From Microvirga sp. (GTDB taxonomy: Bacteria; Pseudomonadota; Alphaproteobacteria; Rhizobiales; Beijerinckiaceae), in contig JAKOMT010000010.1 of NCBI GenBank assembly GCA_022241475.1, positions 64,518 through 92,650 of the forward strand: a stretch of 28,133 bases of DNA, written 5' to 3'. The notes beneath the pieces were generated by a model. The model was not told where the DNA came from. It saw only the letters and a list, made by a program, of their open reading frames with translations, and ran no database searches. The position numbers and the translations under genes were made by a program. Shown here one piece after another: positions 1 to 6,687 of the stretch (positions within the stretch are counted from its first letter, which is position 1; each line of letters begins with the position of its first letter).

Positions 1-111
1 CGGACAACAAAGCGTTCCAGATCGAATACGAAATTTTAGGATTTTTTATTATCGCGCTGAGGGAGAATTTTCGCGACAACATCGATATACGCGCGACGCC
101 GCCATTGGTTC

Positions 112-136
112 CATTCGAATTCGCGTGCTTCGAATG
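112..136. promoter_or_regulatory. 8-bp inverted repeat upstream of the hybrid kinase
   Basis: The arms CATTCGAA and TTCGAATG are perfectly complementary and are separated by 9 nt. The repeat lies about 125 bp before the kinase start at 262, in the only non-coding stretch at this end of the window. It could be an operator for a dimeric regulator or a short mRNA hairpin. The rest of bases 1-261 is AT-richer than its surroundings near 30-60, but I see no convincing promoter hexamers or gene there. Confidence 0.35.
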
Positions 137-261
137 ACGGCGCCCGTCGCCGAAAGGAACAATTGGAGCAATGACATTGATGGAGCGGCAACCACGTTTC
201 TCAAGCCGACCTTCAGGGGGCGCATGCATGCTTCTCCCCGAGGGAACGGATTGGGGAAGTC

Positions 262-2376
262 ATGCTCTGGGACGTGTGGAACAGCGCCGCCGGCGGGCTC
301 GTGGCGATCCTCGCGGCGATCGCGACCGTCGGCGTCGGGTCGTCGCTCATGCTGCTGCGCGAACATTTCCGGATCGAGCGCCGGGCCGCGCGCCTCGAGG
401 ATGACGTCGAGACGCTGCAGGACAGACTCTGGAGTCTCGCCGAAAGCGAATCCCTGCACCGCAGCCTCGTCGAGGCCCAGCTCGACGTGATCGTTCGCCG
501 GGACGGCGACGGGCGCATCACCTTCGCCAACGCCGGATACGCCGCACTCGTCGGACGCCCGCGCAACGCTCTGATCGGCGCGCGCACGACGCCCCACGTC
601 GTCGAGACCGGCGCCGCGCGACAGCGCGAGGACGGCGCCCGGCTGATCGACGAGGCGATCGACGACGGCGACGGCGTGCGCTGGTTCGCCTGGATCGAAA
701 CGCCCGTGCAGGGTCGCGACGGCTCGCCGGAAATGCTGCGGGCGGGGCGTGAAATCACCGAGCGGGTGGTGACCGAGCGGGCGCTCGCCAACGAGCGGTC
801 TCGCGCGCAAGCCGCCAACGAAGCCAAGTCCCGCTTTCTCGCGACCGTCAGCCACGAATTCAGGACGCCTCTCAACGGCATCCTCGGCATGACCGACCTC
901 CTGCTCGACACGCCCCTCGATCTGGAGCAGCAAACCTATCTGCGCGCCGTCAAGACCTCCGGCGGCGCGCTTCTTTCTCTCATCGACGAAATTCTCGACT
1001 TCTCGAAGATCGAGGCCGGCAAGCTCGATCTGTCCTGCGATCCGTTCGATGCGCGCGCGCTCATCCAGGGCGTCGTCGAGCTGCTCGCGCCGCGCGCGCA
1101 GGGCAAGGGCGTCGAGATCGCCTGTTTCGTCGATTCCCGCGCGCCTCGGCTCCTCGTCGGAGATCCCGACCGGCTTCGGCAGGTTCTCGTCAATCTCGCC
1201 GGCAACGCCGTGAAGTTCACCGATGCGGGCGGCGTCGGCATCGAGGCCGATTACGAGGGGGGGATTCTCACCATCCACGTCGCCGATACCGGGCCCGGCA
1301 TCCCCGAGGATCGTCTCGGCCAGATCTTCGAGGAGTTCGAGCAGGGCGACGGCACGCATTCGTCGAAGAACGGCGGCACCGGGCTGGGTCTCGCCATCTC
1401 GCGCCGGATCGTCGAGCGCATGGGCGGCTCGATCGCGGTGGAAAGCGCTCCGGGCGCCGGCTCGCGCTTTTCGATCCGTCTGCCGCTCGTCGCAGCGGAG
1501 GCCGATCCGTCCGCATGCGCGCCCGACCTGACGGGCCGGCGCTATCTCGTGCTCGCGCGCTCGCCCTTCGAAGGTCCCTACGTCCAGCGCAGACTGGCCG
1601 AGGCCCGGGCCGAAGGGGTGATCGTCTCTGACCCGTCCGAGGCGCTCGCAAAGATCGCCACCGCCGCGGATGCGGGGCGTCCCTATTCGGGGTTGATCGT
1701 CGATTGCGCGCTCGGCGACGACGTCGCGCGCGACATCGCCGCCGCTGCGCGCGAGGCGGGCGTGGAGCGGCGCATCGTGCTGCTCTCGCCCTTCGAGCGA
1801 CGCGACCTCGGCTCGCCGAGCGCGGCGGGTTTCGACGCCTATCTCGTCAAGCCGCTGCGCGCCCGCTCGCTCTTCGAACGCCTGACCGAGGACGCCCCGC
1901 CCGCGCGCCAGGACGCGACGCCGCGCATGACGGCGCCTCGGCGCAAACCCGGCGCGAAGGCCAAGCGCGTCCTTCTCGCCGAGGACAACGAGATCAACGC
2001 GCTCCTCGCCCTGAAGGCGCTGGAGCGGCTGGGGGCCGTCGTCGACTGGGCGAAGGACGGCCACGAGGCTTTTTCGCTGGCCGAAGCCTCTTTTTCGGGC
2101 CTGCGGCCCGATTACGACATCGTGCTGATGGATATCCGCATGCCCGGGCTCGACGGGCTCGAGGCGACGCGGCGCACCCGCGCGCTGGAGGCGACGCTGG
2201 GCCGCTCGCGTCGGCATCGCATCATCGCGCTCACCGCCAACGCCCAGAAGGAAGACGAACAGGCGGCGCTCGCCGCCGGCCTCGACGGCTTCCTCGCCAA
2301 GCCCTTCGACATCAAGGACCTGACGGGGCTGCTCGCCGATCCGGACCCGAACGAAAAACTGGCGCGGGTCTCCTGA
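262..2376 (+). CDS. Membrane-anchored PAS hybrid sensor histidine kinase with two receiver domains
   Basis: This is a 704-residue two-component sensor that should autophosphorylate and pass phosphate to its own receiver. One hydrophobic segment lies near residues 11-32, followed by a short coiled stretch and a PAS-like domain (about 65-170). The dimerisation domain carries the H-box SHEFRTPLNG with His198. The ATPase domain shows the N-box around Asn315, the G1 motif DTGPG (342-346) and the G2 motif GTGLGL (372-377). A first receiver-like domain (about 427-545) keeps Asp481 and Lys530 but lacks the usual acidic pair, so it is probably degenerate. The last receiver is complete, with Glu574/Asp575, phosphoacceptor Asp624 and Lys680. 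GGGGAAG lies just before the ATG. The stimulus and output are unknown; there is no separate response regulator next to it. It ends 20 bp from the convergent membrane-protein gene. Confidence 0.9.
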   Translation: MLWDVWNSAAGGLVAILAAIATVGVGSSLMLLREHFRIERRAARLEDDVETLQDRLWSLAESESLHRSLVEAQLDVIVRRDGDGRITFANAGYAALVGRPRNALIGARTTPHVVETGAARQREDGARLIDEAIDDGDGVRWFAWIETPVQGRDGSPEMLRAGREITERVVTERALANERSRAQAANEAKSRFLATVSHEFRTPLNGILGMTDLLLDTPLDLEQQTYLRAVKTSGGALLSLIDEILDFSKIEAGKLDLSCDPFDARALIQGVVELLAPRAQGKGVEIACFVDSRAPRLLVGDPDRLRQVLVNLAGNAVKFTDAGGVGIEADYEGGILTIHVADTGPGIPEDRLGQIFEEFEQGDGTHSSKNGGTGLGLAISRRIVERMGGSIAVESAPGAGSRFSIRLPLVAAEADPSACAPDLTGRRYLVLARSPFEGPYVQRRLAEARAEGVIVSDPSEALAKIATAADAGRPYSGLIVDCALGDDVARDIAAAAREAGVERRIVLLSPFERRDLGSPSAAGFDAYLVKPLRARSLFERLTEDAPPARQDATPRMTAPRRKPGAKAKRVLLAEDNEINALLALKALERLGAVVDWAKDGHEAFSLAEASFSGLRPDYDIVLMDIRMPGLDGLEATRRTRALEATLGRSRRHRIIALTANAQKEDEQAALAAGLDGFLAKPFDIKDLTGLLADPDPNEKLARVS

Positions 2377-2396
2377 TCGGCCGGCGTCCCGCCCCG

Positions 2397-2792
2397 TCAA
2401 CCAAAGAACACGGCGTGCATCACCCTGCCGGGCAGGAGCGTGAACGCGCCCGTGAGCAGCAGCGCGAACAGGAACAGGTTGATCATGATCGCGCGATGAG
2501 CCTCGATCCGGCCGCGCCGAGCCATGACGATCGCGACGACGACCATGATCGTCGTGAAGACCGACAGCCCGTGAATCCAGCTGAAGCGCCCGATGATCGG
2601 ATTTGCGCTGATCAGAAACGACGACAGGGTCGTCACGAGCATCAGGCTCACCCAGCCATAGCCCAGCGCCCGGTGCAGGCGAGAGCCGCGCACGGTCGTA
2701 AATTGCGCGAGACCCAATGCGATCGCGCCCAGGGCGGCGAGCGCGTGGGCCTGCACCGGAAGCGGCGCCGTGAGCAGGACATTCAGAGTCAT
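2397..2792 (-). CDS. DUF2306-type small integral membrane protein
   Basis: This 131-residue protein has four hydrophobic segments (about 14-32, 46-64, 76-92 and 102-122). It also has regularly placed histidines, including His16, His40 (HRALGYGWV), His74 (WIHGLS) and His99 (AHRAIMINLF). That pattern fits the DUF2306 family of four-helix membrane proteins, whose function is not established; a haem- or metal-binding role for the histidines is only inference. The start was chosen at the ATG preceded by GAAGGA; the longer upstream reading frame is non-coding in character. The gene is transcribed toward the kinase and away from the nitrile hydratase operon, with which it shares a 258-bp divergent upstream region. 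Confidence 0.75.
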   Translation of the reverse strand: MTLNVLLTAPLPVQAHALAALGAIALGLAQFTTVRGSRLHRALGYGWVSLMLVTTLSSFLISANPIIGRFSWIHGLSVFTTIMVVVAIVMARRGRIEAHRAIMINLFLFALLLTGAFTLLPGRVMHAVFFG

Positions 2793-2979
2793 CGCTGCAA
2801 ATCCTTCAAGTCCGGCAGGAGATTGACGGTCGAGCGCGGTGCGGGTGCGAATCTGGCGAGAGAAATCCTGGATGGACGGCGATTTTCCGAAAACATGCTG
2901 GATCGGGCTCATTCGATCAACCCATCCGGCGCGTTTCGAAGCGCCGCGGCCGGTGGTGTCGCGCGGCGCTGAACGCGCT

Positions 2980-3007
2980 TTGCCCTCGCCGCTTGGCGCG
3001 CTACGAT
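2980..3007 (+). promoter_or_regulatory. Candidate promoter of the nitrile hydratase operon
   Basis: TTGCCC and TACGAT are spaced by 16 bp, each matching four of six positions of the sigma-70 consensus. The predicted transcript would start near 3014, leaving a leader of about 37 nt with GGAAGG before the ATG at 3051. This is a pattern match only. Confidence 0.35.
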
Positions 3008-3050
3008 CCTGCACGCGGCGGCGGCTGGATTGCGCGGAAGGCGAAGTCGA

Positions 3051-3749
3051 ATGAGCGGGGACCACGAGCGTCGCCACGGCGGCCAGGATCATCACGATCA
3101 CGATCACCATCACCATCACGACCATGATCACGACCATGACGGCGCGCTCTCGCCGATGGATCTGCGCGTGCGGGCGCTCGAGTCGATTCTCGTCGAGAAG
3201 GGCTATGTCGATCCCGCCGCGATCGATGAGCTGATCGAGACCTACGAAACCCGCGTGGGGCCGCGCAACGGGGCGCAGGTGGTCGCCAGGGCCTGGGCGG
3301 ACGCGGCCTTCCGCGAGCGCCTGCGCCGGGACGCCACCGAGGCGATCGTATCGCTCGGCTATATGGGCCGGCAGGGCGAGCACATGGTCGCGGTGTGGAA
3401 TACGCCGGCCGAGCACAACATGGTCGTCTGCACGCTGTGCTCCTGCTACCCGTGGCCCGTGCTCGGGCTTCCGCCGACCTGGTACAAGTCGGCGCCCTAT
3501 CGTTCGCGCGCCGTGCTCGACCCGCGCGGAGTTCTCACCGAATTCGGCGTCTCCCTGCCGCCCGAAACGAGCATCCGCGTCTGGGATTCGACCGCCGAGA
3601 TCCGCTATCTCGTCATCCCGATGCGCCCGGCCGGCACCGAGGGCTGGTCCGAGGAGGCGCTCGCGGAACTCGTCACCCGGGATTCGATGATCGGAACGGG
3701 CCTGCCCCATGATCCGGCGACCCTCGCAGGCGCGGAGGGCGCGCGATGA
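3051..3749 (+). CDS. nthA: Nitrile hydratase alpha subunit, cobalt type, with His-rich N-terminal tail
   Basis: The alpha subunit of nitrile hydratase binds the metal and, with beta, hydrates nitriles to amides in the cytoplasm. The metal claw is VCTLCSC with Cys127, Cys130, Ser131 and Cys132; threonine after the first cysteine is typical of the cobalt class (iron enzymes have serine there). The downstream segment [14 protein letters not shown] is also characteristic. The protein has 232 residues from the ATG preceded by GGAAGG; a TTG seven codons earlier overlaps that ribosome site and is less likely. Residues 5-30 are dominated by His and Asp (13 His in the first 29 residues), outside the conserved family core. 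The stop overlaps the beta start as ATGA, so the two are probably translationally coupled. Thiocyanate hydrolase gamma is related, but the full-length beta gene next door favours nitrile hydratase. Confidence 0.93.
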   Translation: MSGDHERRHGGQDHHDHDHHHHHDHDHDHDGALSPMDLRVRALESILVEKGYVDPAAIDELIETYETRVGPRNGAQVVARAWADAAFRERLRRDATEAIVSLGYMGRQGEHMVAVWNTPAEHNMVVCTLCSCYPWPVLGLPPTWYKSAPYRSRAVLDPRGVLTEFGVSLPPETSIRVWDSTAEIRYLVIPMRPAGTEGWSEEALAELVTRDSMIGTGLPHDPATLAGAEGAR

Positions 3750-4405
3750 ACGGCGGCCACGATCTCGGCGGCATGCACGGCTTCGGCCCGATCGAGCGGG
3801 AGGCGGACGAGCCGTGGTTCCACGCCCCCTGGGAGCGCCGCGCCTTCGGATTGACGCTGGCGATGGGCGCGAGCGGCGCCTGGAACCTCGACATGTCGCG
3901 CCATGCCCGGGAGAGCCTGCCGCCGGGCGAATATCTGACGTCGAGCTATTATGAGATCTGGACGAAGGGCGTCGAGCGGCTCGTGACGCGCCTCGGGCTG
4001 GTTTCGGAGGCGGAATTGCGGGCGGGCGCGGCCCTGTCGCCGCCGGCGCCGATCCCGCGCGTCCTGAGGGCCGCGGACGTCGCCGCGGCGCTCGCGCGCG
4101 GCGGGCCGACCGAGCGACCAGGGACGCATCCGGCGCGCTACGCCGTGGGTGACGCGGTCGTAACCCGCGTCACCCACCCGCCGGGCCATATCCGCCTGCC
4201 GCGATACGCGCGCGGAAAACGCGGCGTGGTGGAGCTCGTCCACGGCGTCCACGTCTTCCCCGATACGAACGCCAGCGGGCAGGGCGAAGAGCCGCAATGG
4301 CTCTATACGGTGCGTTTCTCGGGTCGCGAATTGTGGGGCGAGGAGGCCGACCCGGAAGTCGTCGTCAGCATCGACGCGTGGGAGTCGTATATTGAACCCG
4401 CCTGA
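3746..4405 (+). CDS. nthB: Nitrile hydratase beta subunit
   Basis: This is the 219-residue partner of the metal-binding alpha subunit. The N-terminus [16 protein letters not shown] is the hallmark of the family and wraps around alpha in known structures. Arg52 and the arginine-rich segment around residues 150-160 ([11 protein letters not shown]) match the places where the family has arginines that contact the modified cysteine claw; the exact residue mapping is from memory. The C-terminal half is the SH3-like barrel, ending in [10 protein letters not shown]. The length is normal for a single-chain beta, not the split chains of thiocyanate hydrolase. It overlaps alpha by 4 bp and the accessory gene by 14 bp. 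Confidence 0.93.
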   Translation: MNGGHDLGGMHGFGPIEREADEPWFHAPWERRAFGLTLAMGASGAWNLDMSRHARESLPPGEYLTSSYYEIWTKGVERLVTRLGLVSEAELRAGAALSPPAPIPRVLRAADVAAALARGGPTERPGTHPARYAVGDAVVTRVTHPPGHIRLPRYARGKRGVVELVHGVHVFPDTNASGQGEEPQWLYTVRFSGRELWGEEADPEVVVSIDAWESYIEPA

Positions 4406-4790
4406 CGAACTCGTCGCCGCCGTCGCTGGCGTCGCGCCGATTCCGACCTGCGCCGACGGGCCGGTCTTCTCCGCGCCGTGGGAGGCGCAAGCTTTCGCCA
4501 TGACGCTGAGGCTGCATGAGCGCGGCCTCTTCACCTGGAGCGAATGGGCGCAGGCGCTCTCCAGGGCGATCCGCGCCTCGCAGGCCGCCGGGGATCCCGA
4601 CGACGGCTCCACCTATTACGCGCATTGGCTCGCGGCGCTGGAGGGGCTCGTCGCGCAGAAGGGCCTCGCCCCTGCGCAGGCTCTGAGCGAGCGCCGCGCC
4701 GCGCTCGACAGGGCCGCGCGCGCAACGCCCCACGGTCAGCCGGTTCTGCTCGAGAACGATCCGCTCTCGACGAAGCGAGCGCCAAAGTAA
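4392..4790 (+). CDS. Nitrile hydratase accessory (activator/cobalt chaperone) protein
   Basis: This 132-residue protein resembles the N-terminal half of nitrile hydratase beta (APWEAQAFAMTLRLHERGLFTWSEWAQAL, written here as residues 28-56; compare [14 protein letters not shown] in beta). It matches the small activator family called P14K, NhlE or nitrile hydratase accessory protein. In cobalt enzymes this protein forms a complex with alpha and delivers cobalt-loaded, oxidised alpha to the holoenzyme. The start is a TTG inside the end of the beta gene, with GGGAG upstream; the first ATG lies 36 codons in and would remove conserved sequence. It ends 12 bp before the stop of a convergent small gene. 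No amidase or cobalt transporter gene is next to it. Confidence 0.85.
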   Translation: MNPPDELVAAVAGVAPIPTCADGPVFSAPWEAQAFAMTLRLHERGLFTWSEWAQALSRAIRASQAAGDPDDGSTYYAHWLAALEGLVAQKGLAPAQALSERRAALDRAARATPHGQPVLLENDPLSTKRAPK

Positions 4791-4802
4791 CGACGCTTCA
4801 AA

Positions 4803-4982
4803 CTAGATGCCGGACTTCACCGTCAGCCCCAGCTCGGAAAGCTTGGCGTGGATCTCGAGCAACGTGCGCTTGGTCTTGATGCTGATCAGGCCGTCGCTGA
4901 CGCCCTCTCGGGCGAGGCTGATCAATTCCTGAACCTCCTCGTAGGTCCAGGGACGCGTCTGCGGGGCGCCCTGCATGCTCAT
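4803..4982 (-). CDS. Small protein of unknown function (59 residues)
   Basis: I do not recognise this protein. It begins MSMQGAPQTRPWTYEEVQEL and reads on as two predicted amphipathic helices (about 13-27 and 37-53), with no cysteines, signal peptide or membrane segment. Its amino acid composition is ordinary, unlike the arginine-rich shadow frames around it, and the ATG is preceded by AAGGACAGGAG. The WTYEE start of the first helix is loosely reminiscent of small helix-turn-helix proteins, but this is weak. It faces the nitrile hydratase operon tail to tail (12-bp gap) and diverges from the ATPase gene. Confidence 0.6.
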   Translation of the reverse strand: MSMQGAPQTRPWTYEEVQELISLAREGVSDGLISIKTKRTLLEIHAKLSELGLTVKSGI

Positions 4983-5100
4983 CTCCTGTCCTTGGTTTGT
5001 GGTGTGAAGGCAACGCGCGCCGCAGAGGCGGGTTCCGGCCGGCGGCTCAAAACTGTGGAGCGCTGCGCGGCGCCCGGTCCCGCGCGCCATCGCCGTGGTA

Positions 5101-5131
5101 TCCCTGCCTCCGCGTCGGCGGAGGCGCGGGA
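5101..5131 (+). promoter_or_regulatory. GC-rich hairpin in the leader of the ATPase gene
   Basis: GCCTCCGC (5106-5113) and GCGGAGGC (5118-5125) form a perfect 8-bp stem with the loop GTCG. An outer TCCC/GGGA stem extends it across a small internal loop. It ends just before the ribosome-binding site GAGGGAG of the gene starting at 5143. It may influence translation or stop read-through; no U-tract follows. The rest of 4983-5142 shows no clear promoter. Confidence 0.4.
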
Positions 5132-5142
5132 CGAGGGAGCGG

Positions 5143-6675
5143 ATGACGGTCGGGGTCGACATGGGAACGGCGGGAGCGACGGGGGCGCGGGCGATGCTCG
5201 ACCTCGAGGAGCTTCTCGCGACGCGTCTTCTGGTCCAAGGCAATTCGGGCTCCGGCAAGTCGCACCTGCTGCGCCGCCTGCTCGAACAGAGCGCGCCCTG
5301 GGTCCAGCAAGTGGTGATCGATCCGGAAGGCGACTTCGTCACCCTGGCGGACAAGTTCGGCCATATCGTCGTCGACGCGGAGCGCGGCGAGGGCGACCTC
5401 CAGCGCATCGCGGCGCGCGTGCGCCAGCACCGCATCTCGGTCGTGCTCAATTTGGAGGGGCTCGACGCCGAGCAGCAGATGCGCGCCGCCGCCGCCTTTC
5501 TCGGCGGGCTCTTCGACGCCGATCGTGAGTTCTGGTACCCGGTGCTCGTCGTCGTCGACGAGGCGCAGCTCTTCGCGCCGACCGCGGCGGGCGAAGTCTC
5601 GGACGAGGCGCGCAAGGTCTCGCTGGGCGCGATGACCAACCTCATGTGCCGAGGCCGCAAGCGCGGGCTCGCGGGCGTGATCGCGACGCAACGCCTCGCC
5701 AAGCTCGCCAAGAACGTGGCGGCGGAAGCGTCGAACTTCCTGATGGGCCGCACCTTCCTCGACATCGACATGATGCGCGCCGCCGATCTTCTCGGCATGG
5801 AGCGGCGCCAGGCCGAGGCCTTCCGCGATCTGGAGCGCGGCCATTTCATCGCGCTCGGCCCCGCCCTCTCGCGCCGACCGGTTCCCATTCGCATCGGAGA
5901 GGTGGAGACGCAGGCGCGCTCGACGAGCCCGAAGCTGACGCCGCTCCCCGACCAGCCGGCGGAGGACGCGCGCGACCTGCTGTTTTCCGCGCCGACCGAG
6001 GAGGAGCGCGAGCGCCCGGCCCCCGCGCGCCGGCCGAGCGCCCCTCCCCCGCCCTCGACGAACGATCTGCTGGCGCAGCTCGTGCGCGAGCGCCCGGCGC
6101 CGGCCGCGCCGGAGGAGCAGAGCGTCGAGGACGCCGAGGAGCGCGAGGCCGGGCTTTCGGCGGTGATGCGCGAGATCCTCGCCGACCCGGACGCCGCCTT
6201 CCGCTCGGTCGCGGTGCTCTATCAGGACTTTCTCGTCCGCTGCCGGATCAGGCGGATCGCGGGCCGAACGGTCGATCTCGCCGAATTCAAGCGTCGTCTC
6301 GCGGTTTCGCGCGCCGGCGTCGACCGCGAGACGGCGCTGACGCCCGATTGGGACGCCGCGCTCGCCGCCGCCGCCGACCTGCCCGAGGATATTCAGGGCG
6401 TCTACCTGCTCTTCGCCCGCGCCGCGCTCGCCGGCGCGCCCTGCCCGGGCGACGGCGAGATCGCCCGCATCTGCGGCAGCCGCTCGCCGGGGCGGGCGCG
6501 GCGCCTCGTGCAGTACATGGAGCAGCGCGGCTACATCGTCTGCCGCGCGGATTTGCGCGGCGCCCGCATCGTGGCGCTCCCCGATCTCGGCCGGGAGACG
6601 AAGCCGGGCGACCAGAACGCGCCGACGCCCGGCGACGACGCGCGCAGCGAGGCGGGGCTGTTCACCGCCGGCTGA
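5143..6675 (+). CDS. HerA/DUF87-type P-loop ATPase
   Basis: This 510-residue protein belongs to the HerA-FtsK group of ring ATPases. Walker A is GNSGSGKS (33-40) and Walker B is VLVVVDEAQ with Asp139/Glu140. An ATQR segment around 181-184 fits the sensor that follows in DUF87 proteins. The ATPase core runs to about 255, followed by a proline- and glutamate-rich linker (about 262-335). A C-terminal region (about 336-480) ends in a winged-helix-like stretch. The ATG at 5143 has GAGGGAG upstream; a GTG 16 codons earlier would add only an arginine-rich tail that overlaps a hairpin. Its substrate is unknown. HerA proteins usually move DNA with the nuclease NurA, but no nuclease gene is nearby. The gene ends 12 bp from the convergent kinase gene, across the palindrome GGCGCGCGCC. 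Confidence 0.8.
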   Translation: MTVGVDMGTAGATGARAMLDLEELLATRLLVQGNSGSGKSHLLRRLLEQSAPWVQQVVIDPEGDFVTLADKFGHIVVDAERGEGDLQRIAARVRQHRISVVLNLEGLDAEQQMRAAAAFLGGLFDADREFWYPVLVVVDEAQLFAPTAAGEVSDEARKVSLGAMTNLMCRGRKRGLAGVIATQRLAKLAKNVAAEASNFLMGRTFLDIDMMRAADLLGMERRQAEAFRDLERGHFIALGPALSRRPVPIRIGEVETQARSTSPKLTPLPDQPAEDARDLLFSAPTEEERERPAPARRPSAPPPPSTNDLLAQLVRERPAPAAPEEQSVEDAEEREAGLSAVMREILADPDAAFRSVAVLYQDFLVRCRIRRIAGRTVDLAEFKRRLAVSRAGVDRETALTPDWDAALAAAADLPEDIQGVYLLFARAALAGAPCPGDGEIARICGSRSPGRARRLVQYMEQRGYIVCRADLRGARIVALPDLGRETKPGDQNAPTPGDDARSEAGLFTAG

Positions 6676-6687
6676 GGCGCGCGCCCG

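Noticed and set aside
49..2400. 783-codon open frame on the - strand
   Set aside because: It runs antisense to the hybrid kinase, whose motifs are unmistakable. It is rich in Arg, Gly, Asp and Glu, as expected of a shadow frame in GC-rich DNA.
1704..2972. 422-codon arginine-rich frame on the + strand
   Set aside because: It is a +1-type shadow of the kinase and runs on through the DUF2306 gene and the divergent region.
3087..3140. Short CA/GAT-rich repetition, considered as a microsatellite or CRISPR-like repeat
   Set aside because: It is in-frame His/Asp coding sequence with mixed codons; no regular unit or spacers.
3051..4790. Thiocyanate hydrolase as an alternative to nitrile hydratase
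   Set aside because: The beta gene is a full-length single chain, and the third gene is activator-like, not a separate alpha subunit of thiocyanate hydrolase.
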